In this document: positions 46,284 through 55,617 of the stretch, piece after piece
Layout of the letters: each line of letters starts with the position of its first letter
Numbering within the stretch: position 1 is the stretch's first letter
NCBI RefSeq assembly: GCF_004770995.1
Contig: NZ_RQHW01000032.1
Coordinates: forward strand, 9,243 to 73,242
Length of the DNA: 64,000 nucleotides
DNA from: Leptospira idonii
GTDB taxonomy: Bacteria > Spirochaetota > Leptospiria > Leptospirales > Leptospiraceae
Direction of reading: 5' to 3'
Translations under genes and position numbers: made by a program
Notes under the pieces: model-generated
Told to the model about the DNA's origin: nothing
The model's database searches: none
What the model saw: only the letters and a program-made list of their open reading frames with translations

Positions 46284-47194
46284 TGAGCGAACTAGCCATC
46301 GGAGTCGATATAGGAGGAGGATCCGTCAAAGCGGGTCTGTTCGACAAAGAAGGAAAAGAAAAAAAAGAATCCAAACAGCCGATTCCTTCTCCCCTAAACG
46401 AAGATAGTTTTATCGACACGGTCAAAGCAGCCATCCTTCCTTTATTAGGAGATCCGAATATCAAAGGGATCGGAATCGGTTCCCCGGGGCCAATCGATGC
46501 AGACAAAGGAATTTTGATCTCCAGTGCGAACATGCCAAGTTTAAAAAACATTCCTTTAAAAGAGAAAATAGAATCTTTCTCTTCCTTACCGGTTTATTAT
46601 AATAACGATGCCAACTGTGCCGCATTAGGCGAATCTATCTTCGGTTCCCAATCCCACACCGATTCCCAACTGATCCTCACCTTAGGAACAGGGATCGGAG
46701 GCGGTTTTGTGGAACGAAAAAAACTTTTTTCAGGATTCCAAGGAAACGGAGTCGAAATCGGACACACTACCGTTGTGATCGACGGAGCCGTCTGCGGATG
46801 CGGAGGAAGAGGATGTGTGGAAAGTTATTTTTCCACAAGAGGGTTTTTAGGAAGATATTCGGAAAAAACGGGAGTCTCCCTGAAAAATGCGGAAGAGTTT
46901 TTTCAAAAAGTTTCCTCTAACGATGCAAATGCGAAAGAGATTCTAGACTTCGGAATTATCTGTCTATCGGAAGCAGTCAGAGGAGCGATCCACATACTCA
47001 ACCCGGAATCGATCGTATTTGTGGGAGGGATCACCGCCTCATGGAACTTATACGGAGAACGACTCTCGAAAGAAATCAGAAAGAGGATTTTTCCCGTTCT
47101 AAACGAACGATTGAAAATCGAAGTCGGTAAAAATTTTGCGGGAAGCCTAGGGGCGGCTTGCTTGGTATTTTCAAACTTAGGAGGTCAGAAATGA
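46280..47194 (+). CDS. ROK family sugar kinase (glucokinase-like)
   Basis: ROK kinases phosphorylate glucose and related sugars. The 304-residue product has the ATP motif [14 protein letters not shown], the sugar-binding ENDAN-type [22 protein letters not shown] and the ROK zinc motif [14 protein letters not shown]. No DNA-binding domain is present, so it is a kinase rather than a repressor. It overlaps the ABC ATPase (ATGA) and the HIT gene (ATGA). Confidence 0.88.
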   Translation: MMSELAIGVDIGGGSVKAGLFDKEGKEKKESKQPIPSPLNEDSFIDTVKAAILPLLGDPNIKGIGIGSPGPIDADKGILISSANMPSLKNIPLKEKIESFSSLPVYYNNDANCAALGESIFGSQSHTDSQLILTLGTGIGGGFVERKKLFSGFQGNGVEIGHTTVVIDGAVCGCGGRGCVESYFSTRGFLGRYSEKTGVSLKNAEEFFQKVSSNDANAKEILDFGIICLSEAVRGAIHILNPESIVFVGGITASWNLYGERLSKEIRKRIFPVLNERLKIEVGKNFAGSLGAACLVFSNLGGQK

Positions 47195-47541
47195 CGAACG
47201 AAAATTGTATCTTTTGCAAAATCGCAAAAGGGGAAATTCCCGCAAAAATAGAATATCAGGACGAGGATATCATCGCTTTTCACGACATCACTCCTCAAGC
47301 ACCTCTCCATCTATTGGTGATTCCCAAAACTCATATAGCAAGCGCCAACGAAATCAATTCGGAAAACTCCCGTTTTCTTTCCAAAATTTTCGAAACCATT
47401 CCTAAACTCACGAAATCCTTCGGAGTGAATGAAAAAGGATACAGAGTCGTAAACAATTGCGGAGACCACGGCGGACAAACAGTACATCATATCCACTTTC
47501 ATGTATTAGGCGGAAGACATCTAGCTTGGCCGCCGGGTTGA
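47191..47541 (+). CDS. HIT family nucleotide hydrolase (Hint-like)
   Basis: The 116-residue product is a compact Hint-type HIT protein with CIFCKIAKGEIPAKI at the N-terminus and the histidine triad TVHHIHFHVLGG. Such enzymes hydrolyse adenosine 5'-phosphoramidates. The ATG at 47191 overlaps the ROK stop by four bases; the frame is open further upstream, but that extension is ROK sequence. Confidence 0.9.
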   Translation: MTNENCIFCKIAKGEIPAKIEYQDEDIIAFHDITPQAPLHLLVIPKTHIASANEINSENSRFLSKIFETIPKLTKSFGVNEKGYRVVNNCGDHGGQTVHHIHFHVLGGRHLAWPPG

Positions 47542-47556
47542 TCAGGTAAAAATCGA

Positions 47557-48555
47557 ATGAAAAAATGGATTTTAGGCATAGGCATCTCAGGAATTGCGGT
47601 ATATTTTTTATTTAAAAATTTCGATATCAACGAATTCGCAAGATTGGAAGGGAAAATCCGTTGGGAGATTCTACCCCTTCTTTTTCTTTCCAATCTTTGG
47701 GCTTTCCTTCCTTTCGCACTGAGATGGCAATATCTTTTGGAAAAGAAAATCGGCTTCTGGAGTTCACTCTCTTCCGCAGTCATAGGAGTCGGTTTGAATA
47801 TGCTCCTTCCTGCTAGAGGAGGAGATGTTGTTCGACTGATGATCAATAAAAGAGAAACAAACCTTCCTTTAACGAACCTTGTGTCCAAAATCTTTTTGGA
47901 AAAGGTGATGGATCTGGGATCTGTCGTTTTAGTGGGAGCAACCGTTTTGTTTTTACTAGGTTTAGGGCAAAGTAAAAATTTAAGCCTACTCTTTTTATCC
48001 ACTCTGGTCATTACAGGAATGATCTTGGGTTTATTGGCAATTCGTTATTTTTTAGAACCGATCCGCAGTTTATTCCGCAAACTATTTTCCATCATCGGCA
48101 AACAAGAGCTTTATGATACCAGATTCGACCATCAAGTAGTTGAATTCAGTGAATTCCTAAGAGGAGATAAGCTCGCCAAACCTCTACTGATTTCCCTGCC
48201 GACTTGGGTGTGCGGGTATGCCATTTCTTATTGGTTGGCAGGTCAACTGATAGGAATGGAAATCAGCTTTTTGGAAGCGCTTCTGTTTATGTTCCTAGGA
48301 GGAATGGGAGTGGCGATCCCTTCCGCACCATCCGGAATCGGAGTGTTTCATGCGGCGCTGATTTCAGGCTTTTTGATTTTAGGAAGAGATTCGGGCGAAG
48401 GATTCGTTTATGCGACTGTAGTCCATTTGACCCAGTTCGTCATCCTGACCATCCTTGCCCTCGTTTTTTATCTGATTTGGATTTTCTTTAAGGGAGATAA
48501 ATCGTTATCCAAGGGCCTTGATGACGTCCGCGGGGGCTTGGACAAGCTCGACTAA
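47557..48555 (+). CDS. Flippase-like integral membrane protein (UPF0104)
   Basis: The 332-residue protein has about eight hydrophobic segments and the family motifs [14 protein letters not shown] and [16 protein letters not shown], as in the membrane domain of lysylphosphatidylglycerol synthases and YbhN proteins. These act in lipid transfer or flipping; no soluble aminoacyltransferase domain follows. It lies 15 bases after the HIT gene. Its end overlaps the convergent VOC gene by 51 bases. Confidence 0.82.
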   Translation: MKKWILGIGISGIAVYFLFKNFDINEFARLEGKIRWEILPLLFLSNLWAFLPFALRWQYLLEKKIGFWSSLSSAVIGVGLNMLLPARGGDVVRLMINKRETNLPLTNLVSKIFLEKVMDLGSVVLVGATVLFLLGLGQSKNLSLLFLSTLVITGMILGLLAIRYFLEPIRSLFRKLFSIIGKQELYDTRFDHQVVEFSEFLRGDKLAKPLLISLPTWVCGYAISYWLAGQLIGMEISFLEALLFMFLGGMGVAIPSAPSGIGVFHAALISGFLILGRDSGEGFVYATVVHLTQFVILTILALVFYLIWIFFKGDKSLSKGLDDVRGGLDKLD

Positions 48556-48966
48556 TACGCCTTCGCTGCAAAGAGGAAATTCATCGTTGCCTTTGGGATG
48601 GATGAAACATACATCGAACCCACTGGCACCTTTGCGAATTCCGCCGGGAGTAAAACGAACTCCTTTTGCTGTCAGCCATTCCACTGCCTTAGAAAGATCG
48701 TCGATCCAAAGACCGATATGGTTGAGTTTCGGATCGTGCACTTTAGGGCTTTTGTTCGGATCGATCGGCTGCATCAAATCGATTTCTACCTTATAAGGAC
48801 CGTTTCCTAAAGATAGAATATCTTCATCTACATTTTCCTTTTCACTTTTGTAATCGGACACTTTGGTTAGTCCCAAAATATCTACCCAGAAATTAGTTAG
48901 CTTATCTTTGGATTCTCCTCCGATCGCAACTTGTTGAATGCCTAAAACTTTAAAAGGACGGCTCAC
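48505..48966 (-). CDS. VOC family protein (methylmalonyl-CoA epimerase-like)
   Basis: The 153-residue protein has two VOC modules (about 8-70 and 80-148). The C-terminal half resembles methylmalonyl-CoA epimerase ([28 protein letters not shown]). The first metal-ligand position, normally His, is Gln in GIQQVAI, so activity is uncertain; the second-module His and final Glu are kept. The substrate is not known. Confidence 0.7.
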   Translation of the reverse strand: MSRPFKVLGIQQVAIGGESKDKLTNFWVDILGLTKVSDYKSEKENVDEDILSLGNGPYKVEIDLMQPIDPNKSPKVHDPKLNHIGLWIDDLSKAVEWLTAKGVRFTPGGIRKGASGFDVCFIHPKGNDEFPLCSEGVLVELVQAPADVIKALG

Positions 48967-49219
48967 GATGAATCATCTCCTGTCTCGTTATTGCAAAAAA
49001 TAAAACTTTGCCCCGCCAGACTCTCGTCACCATCTTCACAGAAAAGAACATTTTTCCCCTTCGATGAAACACTAAGTAGGGCCAGATCAAACCAGATATG
49101 CCAGGCTTTCTTCCAGGCTAGCAGTGGTGCAAGTCAAAAAGCATCCTAAGATAAAAGGATTTTGGGTAACTTCAAGTTTCTTATAAAAATATCCTTTCTC
49201 TAATTTTAAATCTGCCGAG

Positions 49220-49900
49220 CTAAATGCGCTTAATTGTTTTTTTTAAGGATTTGATAATGCATACCTTCTTTCTTTGCTCTTCCAGATTGACAGTAGCTGC
49301 AGTCGTTGGACTACTAGATTCTCCCGATGATACTGTAGTATTAGTAGGAATAAAGGATTTCAAAAGATTTGTGGCAGTTTCTATGGACGCAGTTGGATCT
49401 GAATTAAGGGTAACTCCTTTTAAAGAACCATTATCCGCAAAACTAACGGAAAATTCACTTTTAGAGATCCAAGACGGCTCGAAGTTAATATACTTTGTAT
49501 CACCTAACGGAAACATTTCATGCTTTATCAATTGAGTCGGTTTGCACAGTGCTTGAATCGTTTTATAGTCTGGCCGAGAACTCGGGATTTTAGGATCAAT
49601 TTCATATGTGGTTTCTTCCGTGACTTCAACCAGTATGGATACCGCAAATGGAATCCCTTTTTCTTCCTTAATATTTTTATGCTCATCCAAACCGTATACG
49701 TGTTTTAATTTATTAGAGAAGTCTTTGTCGCGCCAGTTACTCAAGCTAAATACTTGAGTAACCTTATGCATACACCATAGCAAGAAAAACACCTTACAGG
49801 CCGTTAAGTTAACGGCAATATACTTCCTTGTCGATTCATTTTCCAAACCCTCAAAAAAAACAAACAATCCTACTAACAAAGAAAAATGTTCGTAAAACAA
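49220..49900 (-). CDS. Hypothetical protein in an AT-rich patch
   Basis: I do not recognise the family. The 226-residue frame starts with TTG and has a hydrophobic stretch near residues 28-44 (IAVNLTACKVFFLLWCM). The main part carries VSILVEVTEETTYEIDPKIP, and the tail is Ser/Thr-rich (TTVSSGESSSPTTAATV) before a basic end. An ATG at 49774 is an alternative start. Composition is AT-rich compared with neighbours, and it has no operon partner. A truncated or acquired gene is possible. Confidence 0.45.
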   Translation of the reverse strand: MFYEHFSLLVGLFVFFEGLENESTRKYIAVNLTACKVFFLLWCMHKVTQVFSLSNWRDKDFSNKLKHVYGLDEHKNIKEEKGIPFAVSILVEVTEETTYEIDPKIPSSRPDYKTIQALCKPTQLIKHEMFPLGDTKYINFEPSWISKSEFSVSFADNGSLKGVTLNSDPTASIETATNLLKSFIPTNTTVSSGESSSPTTAATVNLEEQRKKVCIIKSLKKTIKRI

Positions 49901-50395
49901 TTGTACTATTTATGAAAATTCCTTAAATTCTAATCACGAAATGATATGAAAAACTTAAAACGAATACGATTTGATTATTTCTATTTTGTATTTAACGAAT
50001 CTGTTTAAGGTTGGAATCGATAAACCGACTTAAATAGCCAAGCTTGAGATTCCTCACTATGTAAGTTTTTAGAGATTCGCCCATAAAACATACGACATGT
50101 GCGATTTTTTCAGCACACACTCTCATATATACCAATTGTATATAGAAATTTTAAAGTAAATACCAAGCTCATGATAATTTGCAAATATATCGAAATTAAT
50201 AGTCTCGATTAGCAAGTATGATATGCCACTATAGCCAAAGAGGAAATATGTCAGTCCCCCGATCTATCCCGCCGAAAACTCTGAACCATATAAAAGAATC
50301 CCAAAATCTACGTCAGGCAGTCTCGAAAGTAAATTTAGAATTTTTATAAAAAAGATTGCCAAAGGAGAGGGGGAAACAGACTAAGGAAATATAGG
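49901..50395. other. AT-rich intergenic region
   Basis: This 495-base stretch contains no recognised gene or RNA, apart from a weak 33-codon frame with a good ribosome-binding site at 50248-50349. It must hold the promoter of the RND efflux operon; no clear consensus promoter was seen. GGAGAGGGGG lies 35 bases before the ATG of the first operon gene. Confidence 0.6.
50248..50349 (+). CDS. Candidate 33-residue peptide before the efflux operon
   Basis: ATG at 50248 is preceded by GAGGAAAT and opens a 33-codon frame (begins MSVPRSIPPKTLNHIKE, stop TAA at 50347-50349), 46 bases before the next gene. I do not recognise it. The strong ribosome-binding site is the only support; it could be a leader peptide or chance. 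Confidence 0.2.
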   Translation: MSVPRSIPPKTLNHIKESQNLRQAVSKVNLEFL

Positions 50396-50728
50396 ATGTC
50401 AGTCATGTTCTTGCCAAGAAACATAAAACGTTCCCTTCTACTGCTCTCCTCCCTGAGCGTAGTTTTCCTGTCCTTGGCATCCTTTGAATTTCACAAATAC
50501 GAAACGGGAATTACGGACAGAAATTCCACACACGTTCTTGTGGAATCTTCCGAGCAGGAAGAAAGAGAAGAAGTTAATTTCTCTTTCGATTTACTGAATC
50601 CGGTTCTCCATTCCGTTCTTTCTGTAACCCAAAAGGTATCTTTCCCCTTAAATTCAGGCTCCCACTCCAAAGCACTTTCTTCTTTTTTAGCACACCATTA
50701 TACAAATCTCCCACCTCCCCTCGTCTAA
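50396..50728 (+). CDS. Small hypothetical exported protein heading the efflux operon
   Basis: The 110-residue product has a hydrophobic N-terminal segment (about residues 13-30, LLLLSSLSVVFLSLASF) and a polar mature part ending SFLAHHYTNLPPPLV. I do not recognise the family. It lies 78 bases upstream of the TolC-type gene; a small stem TAGAG/CTCTA lies between. An accessory or sensor role in efflux is possible but unproven. Confidence 0.5.
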   Translation: MSVMFLPRNIKRSLLLLSSLSVVFLSLASFEFHKYETGITDRNSTHVLVESSEQEEREEVNFSFDLLNPVLHSVLSVTQKVSFPLNSGSHSKALSSFLAHHYTNLPPPLV

Positions 50729-50806
50729 GCCGAATACTAACATTTAGAGTACGGCTCTACCCTAACGTAGAGTTTGGCGGTCTTTTCAAAAAAAAACGAG
50801 GATTAT

Positions 50807-52390
50807 ATGCTGACTCAGATCCAACGAGCCATTCTTATCGGTTTCGTGTTGTCCTTTTCCGGCTGTTTGAATGGTGCATTTATCAATCTGGCACCCAAAT
50901 ATGAGCCGACTCAATTTGTAGTACCGGATTCTTGGCAGGGGGATGGACCCTTTGTCAAAGCGAATCCGGGAGGAGAAGAACTCCCTCAGGATTGGTGGAA
51001 ACTTTTCGGCGACCCAGTTCTGAATCAATTGGAAGAGGAAGCCCTCGTTTCCAATCCGGATTTACAGGCAGCTGGAGAAAGATTTCTTCAAGCGAGAGAC
51101 ATGGTGATGAAGTCAAGATCCAAATTGATTCCCAATTTGGGAATCGGCTTTGGAGCATCTAACAACAAACAATCGGAAGATGCTCTCTTTCGCGGTCCTT
51201 TGGATCCCACACACGACAAAAATCTTACTTTAGGTTCTTTTGCCAGCTGGGAACCGGATTTTTGGTCCAGCATCCGAAATGAAACTTGGGCTAAAATTTA
51301 CGAAGCGGAATCGGTTGCCGCTCAATATGCGCTCGCCAGATTGAGTTTACAATCCGAGCTTGCCACCGATTTCTTTTTGTTACGCGGTTTAGATGCAAAA
51401 AAAGAAACCTATGACCTTTCCATTCAATATTATGAAAAACTATTAGAGCTGGTGAACCAAAGATTTAAAGGAGGATTATCGCCGAAAATCGATGTTTATC
51501 GAGCGGAATATCTTTTAAAAACAACCGAAGCGAGACGTTTCGAAATCCTAAGCCAAAGGAAAATTATAGAAAACGCAATCGCGATTTTAGTGAATCGAAC
51601 TCCTACGCAATTTCATATTCCGGAAAATTCCAACCTAAATGCGGTTCGTTTCAAACTTCCCCTCCTTCTTCCTGCTAAATTATTGGAAAGAAGACCGGAT
51701 ATTGCCTCGGCAGAAAGAAGAATGGCAAGGGCAAATAGAGAGATAGGAATTGCAAAAGCCGCTTTTTTTCCGAACATTTCCTTCGGTTTGAAAGGAGGGT
51801 TTGAAGGAGGCAAAGATCTTCTCAATCTTTCCAACGGATATTGGTCTTACGGTTCCATGGCAAGTGTTCCCTTATTCCAAGGAGGGTATCGAAGAGCCCA
51901 ATTACAACAAGCTTGGTCCGTTTACAGAGAAACGGAAGATCTCTATCGTTCTACGGTTCTCAACGCCTTTCGTGAAGTGGAAAACAATCTCACCCAAACG
52001 CAGTATCTATATTTAGAAACTGAAAAATTGGAAAAGGCGGTAGAGATGGCATTTCTAACCCAAGAGATGACCACTCAACTTTATACTGCCGGTCTCAGCA
52101 ACAGTATGGAGATTCTCTATGCGCAGCTGTCCACTTTGGAATCCAAGTTAAGCGTAGTGCAAGTCAAAACGGATTTCCTCACTGCAACCGTTTCTCTGGT
52201 TCGTTCGTTAGGCGGCGGATGGCAGAAAGAACATATGCCGGGCGATGATGAAATCCAACCCTTTCCTGTGTTAGGAGATCCTGACAAAATCCAAAAATCC
52301 AAAGATGTCCCCAACCCTGATTTAAATGAGAAGAAAGAGAAACAGGATCTCACAATTCCCATTCCTTTCCCAAACGGAGAAATTAAATGA
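50807..52390 (+). CDS. TolC-family outer-membrane efflux lipoprotein (NodT type)
   Basis: The 527-residue protein is the outer-membrane channel of a tripartite pump. It has a lipoprotein signal (LSFSGC, Cys 18), and the OprM/NodT-type repeats FKGGLSPKIDVYRAEYLL, LLERRPDIASAERRMARANR and YTAGLSNSMEILYAQLSTL. I use the ATG at 50807, preceded by CGAGGATTAT; an upstream in-frame ATG adds 11 residues without improving the signal peptide. It overlaps the RND gene by four bases. Confidence 0.88.
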   Translation: MLTQIQRAILIGFVLSFSGCLNGAFINLAPKYEPTQFVVPDSWQGDGPFVKANPGGEELPQDWWKLFGDPVLNQLEEEALVSNPDLQAAGERFLQARDMVMKSRSKLIPNLGIGFGASNNKQSEDALFRGPLDPTHDKNLTLGSFASWEPDFWSSIRNETWAKIYEAESVAAQYALARLSLQSELATDFFLLRGLDAKKETYDLSIQYYEKLLELVNQRFKGGLSPKIDVYRAEYLLKTTEARRFEILSQRKIIENAIAILVNRTPTQFHIPENSNLNAVRFKLPLLLPAKLLERRPDIASAERRMARANREIGIAKAAFFPNISFGLKGGFEGGKDLLNLSNGYWSYGSMASVPLFQGGYRRAQLQQAWSVYRETEDLYRSTVLNAFREVENNLTQTQYLYLETEKLEKAVEMAFLTQEMTTQLYTAGLSNSMEILYAQLSTLESKLSVVQVKTDFLTATVSLVRSLGGGWQKEHMPGDDEIQPFPVLGDPDKIQKSKDVPNPDLNEKKEKQDLTIPIPFPNGEIK

Positions 52391-55300
52391 ACGAGATCGT
52401 TAAAATCGCGCTGAATCGACCCTATACCTTTATTGTGATGTCCATCCTCATCGTTCTATTCGGAGTTCAAACCATACGGAAAGCTCCTACGGATGTATTT
52501 CCAGGAATTAAAATCCCAGTCATATCAGTCGTTTGGGTGTATCAAGGCATGCTTCCGGAAGATGTTTCCGGTAGAATCACTTCCGTTTTTGAAAGAGCAC
52601 TTACCACAACCGTGGAAGGGATCAAAAGCATAGACAGTAGATCCTTTTACGGAAGCAGCATCATCAATATTGAACTACACCCGGAGACAAATTTAGCGGG
52701 TGCGGAGGCAGAAATCACCGCGATTTCCCAAACAGTAGTAAACTCTTTGCCGCCGGACATTTCTCCGCCTATGGTCATGCGCTTGGAAGCGTCTTCAGTT
52801 CCTGTCGCAATGCTCCAAGTGACATCCAACTCAATGACTCCTGCGGAACTTTATAATCTAGCCTTTATGAGAATTCGCTCCTTACTTGTGACGATTCCTG
52901 GAGCCATCATACCCCAGCCTTACGGGGGAACGCCGATGCAGCTTTTGGTCTCCCTAGACAAACAAAAGTTAATGGCTAGGAATTTATCTCCTTTGGACGT
53001 TTATCATGCATTCAATGAACAAAGTTTAGTTCTTCCTGCAGGGGATCAAAAAATAGGAAAAACGGATTGGATGGTTATGACGAATGCCATGCCGATGCAG
53101 GTGGAAGATTTCAATCATATACCGATCAAATCGGACGGAACTAGAACCATCTTTATGAGAGACGTAGGCAATGTGGCCTTAGCGGGCCCCCCTCAATTGA
53201 ACTCCGTTTTGGTGGATGGAAAACAATCCGTCGTCATCGTTGTGATGAAAAGCGGTGATGCTTCTACTCTGGAAGTTGTGGAAGGGATCAAAGACATGCT
53301 TCCTAGAATCAAATCCATCGCCCCTCCCGATGTGGAATTCAAAATCCTAAACGACGCTTCCGTATTCGTGGAAGACTCCATTGAAAATGTAGTTCATGAA
53401 ATGGTGCTTGCTTCGGCACTTACGGGAGTCGCTGTACTTTTGTTTTTAGGTTCCTGGAGAGCCACTGCCATCATCGCCACATCCATCCCTCTTTCCCTGC
53501 TCTGTTCCTTGATACTTCTCCATCTAACAGGAGAAACCATCAATATTATGACCTTGGGAGGTTTGGCATTAGCGGTGGGAATCCTTGTGGATGATGCCAC
53601 GGTGATGATTGAAAACATAGACACTCACTTGGAGAGGAGGAAACCTTTAGAAACCGCCATCATAGATGCCGCAAATGAAATTGTGATCCCTACCTTCGTG
53701 GCAACCCTTGCCATCGTAATCGTTTGGTTGCCTCTATTCCAATTAACAGGTGTTTCCGGATGGCTTTTTATGCCGATGGCAAAAGCTGTTATGTTCGCCA
53801 TGTTGGCTTCCTTTTTACTTTCGAGAACTCTTGTTCCTACTATGGCGAAATTTATGTTACAAGAACACTCTCATACGGTACATCATGAAGAACATAAAGT
53901 TCCCAAAGGTCCTCTTTCCAGGGTTTTGCATTTTTTGAAAGCTTTCCAAAAAGGTTTTGAAACTAAATTCAACACGATGAGAGAAGATTACCACATCCTA
54001 TTAAAGAAAGTGATCGAACATCGTGTAAGGTTCGTAAAAATATTTCTTCTCATTGCGATCTCTTCTCTCGGCTTCCTCTTTTTTCTGGGAAGGGACTTTT
54101 TCCCGGAAATCAAATCCGGTACGATCCAAATGCATATGCGCGCTCCGTTAGGCACTCGTCTCGAAGTGACAGGAAGGATCGCCACATTGGTCGCAGAAGA
54201 CATCAAAAAAATATTACCGGGAAAAGTGGAAAATGTTCTGAGCAACTGCGGTCTTCCCGTTGTGAGTCCGCATAACATGGCTTTTATCCCTACTCCCACC
54301 ATCGGTTCTCAGGACTGTGACATCACAATCTCGTTAAAGAACGAATCCTCGCCCGTTTGGGATTATAGGAAACGGTTGAGAAAGGAACTAGCCAAACTTT
54401 ATCCTGGAACCATATTCACCTTCCAACCGGCGGATCTGACTTCCGTTATTTTAAATTTCGGCTCGCCCGCACCGATAGATGTTCAGATCAACGGTCTCGA
54501 TTTGGAAGAAAACTTCAAATATTCCAGAAAACTACAATCCAAACTGAGAGAAATCACAGGTTCTGCGGACGTAGTGATTCACCAAACAATGAATACACCA
54601 ACATTGCTTGTGGAAGGAAACCGCAGTCTGGGTTTGAATGTAAGCTTACCTTTAAAATCCCTGGCAGAAAATATGCTGCTCACCACTTCCGGCAGCCAAC
54701 AGATCGATCAAAAGTATTGGCTGGATCGCAAAACCGGGATTTCCTATCAGGTCAATATTTACGTGCCTCAGCTGCAAATGAAACGAACCCAAGATTTACT
54801 GACTGTTCCCGTGAATACGGGAGATTTCGACAAAGACAGTTCTTCCGTTCAGATGCTGGGGAACATCGCCCGCCTAACTGCAACAGGAACACCCGGACTC
54901 ATCACTCACCACAATTTACTTTCACTGATCGATATCTATGTTTCGGCGGAAGGAAGGGATGTGGGAAGTGTTCTTTCCGACGTCCAGAAAGCGGTAGATG
55001 CACTGAAGTCGGAACTTCCCAGAGGAGCTGCAGTAGAAATCCACGGACAGGCGGAAACAATGAAGATCGCCTATGTTGAATTAATTGCAGGTTTGAGTTT
55101 AGCCATCGTGCTCGTTTACCTTTTGATCGTAGTCAATTTTCAAAGTTGGACGGATCCGTTCATCATCATCACCGCCTTACCGGGAGCTTTGGCGGGAATC
55201 TCTTGGACTTTATTTTTGACGGACACGAACATTTCCGTTCCTGCTCTGACCGGAGCGATTATGTGTATGGGCACTGCTACAGCTAATTCCATTTTGGTGG

Positions 55301-55617
55301 TTTCCTATGCGAGAGAACGATTTTTAGAACACGGTAAAGCGCTTGAAGCGGCCATTGAAGCAGGTTATGCTAGAATCCGACCGGTGATCATGACCGCTTC
55401 CGCAATGATCATCGGTATGGTGCCTATGGCTTTCAGTAACTCGCAAAATGCGCCGTTGGGAATTGCAGTCATTGGCGGACTCACAGTCGCTACCTTTGCC
55501 ACTCTCTTCTTTGTGCCTTGTGTTTATGCCATCGTTTATTACAAGGAAACTCCTTCCGGTTTTTCCACAAGTCCTAACCTTACTCCTGTTACTCCACCTA
55601 AGAGAGGAAAAAAATGA
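52387..55617 (+). CDS. RND efflux transporter, inner membrane
   Basis: The 1076-residue protein is a proton-driven RND pump. It shows N-terminal TM1 (YTFIVMSILIVLFGVQTI), the periplasmic porter region, and the motif GGLALAVGILVDDATVMIEN with the proton-relay Asp pair. The C-terminal half repeats the fold (FVKIFLLIAISSLGFLFFLG). It resembles HAE1-type multidrug pumps rather than metal-specific CzcA, as no metal-site motif was seen. It sits between the TolC-type gene and two adaptor genes, each overlapping by four bases. Confidence 0.92.
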   Translation: MNEIVKIALNRPYTFIVMSILIVLFGVQTIRKAPTDVFPGIKIPVISVVWVYQGMLPEDVSGRITSVFERALTTTVEGIKSIDSRSFYGSSIINIELHPETNLAGAEAEITAISQTVVNSLPPDISPPMVMRLEASSVPVAMLQVTSNSMTPAELYNLAFMRIRSLLVTIPGAIIPQPYGGTPMQLLVSLDKQKLMARNLSPLDVYHAFNEQSLVLPAGDQKIGKTDWMVMTNAMPMQVEDFNHIPIKSDGTRTIFMRDVGNVALAGPPQLNSVLVDGKQSVVIVVMKSGDASTLEVVEGIKDMLPRIKSIAPPDVEFKILNDASVFVEDSIENVVHEMVLASALTGVAVLLFLGSWRATAIIATSIPLSLLCSLILLHLTGETINIMTLGGLALAVGILVDDATVMIENIDTHLERRKPLETAIIDAANEIVIPTFVATLAIVIVWLPLFQLTGVSGWLFMPMAKAVMFAMLASFLLSRTLVPTMAKFMLQEHSHTVHHEEHKVPKGPLSRVLHFLKAFQKGFETKFNTMREDYHILLKKVIEHRVRFVKIFLLIAISSLGFLFFLGRDFFPEIKSGTIQMHMRAPLGTRLEVTGRIATLVAEDIKKILPGKVENVLSNCGLPVVSPHNMAFIPTPTIGSQDCDITISLKNESSPVWDYRKRLRKELAKLYPGTIFTFQPADLTSVILNFGSPAPIDVQINGLDLEENFKYSRKLQSKLREITGSADVVIHQTMNTPTLLVEGNRSLGLNVSLPLKSLAENMLLTTSGSQQIDQKYWLDRKTGISYQVNIYVPQLQMKRTQDLLTVPVNTGDFDKDSSSVQMLGNIARLTATGTPGLITHHNLLSLIDIYVSAEGRDVGSVLSDVQKAVDALKSELPRGAAVEIHGQAETMKIAYVELIAGLSLAIVLVYLLIVVNFQSWTDPFIIITALPGALAGISWTLFLTDTNISVPALTGAIMCMGTATANSILVVSYARERFLEHGKALEAAIEAGYARIRPVIMTASAMIIGMVPMAFSNSQNAPLGIAVIGGLTVATFATLFFVPCVYAIVYYKETPSGFSTSPNLTPVTPPKRGKK

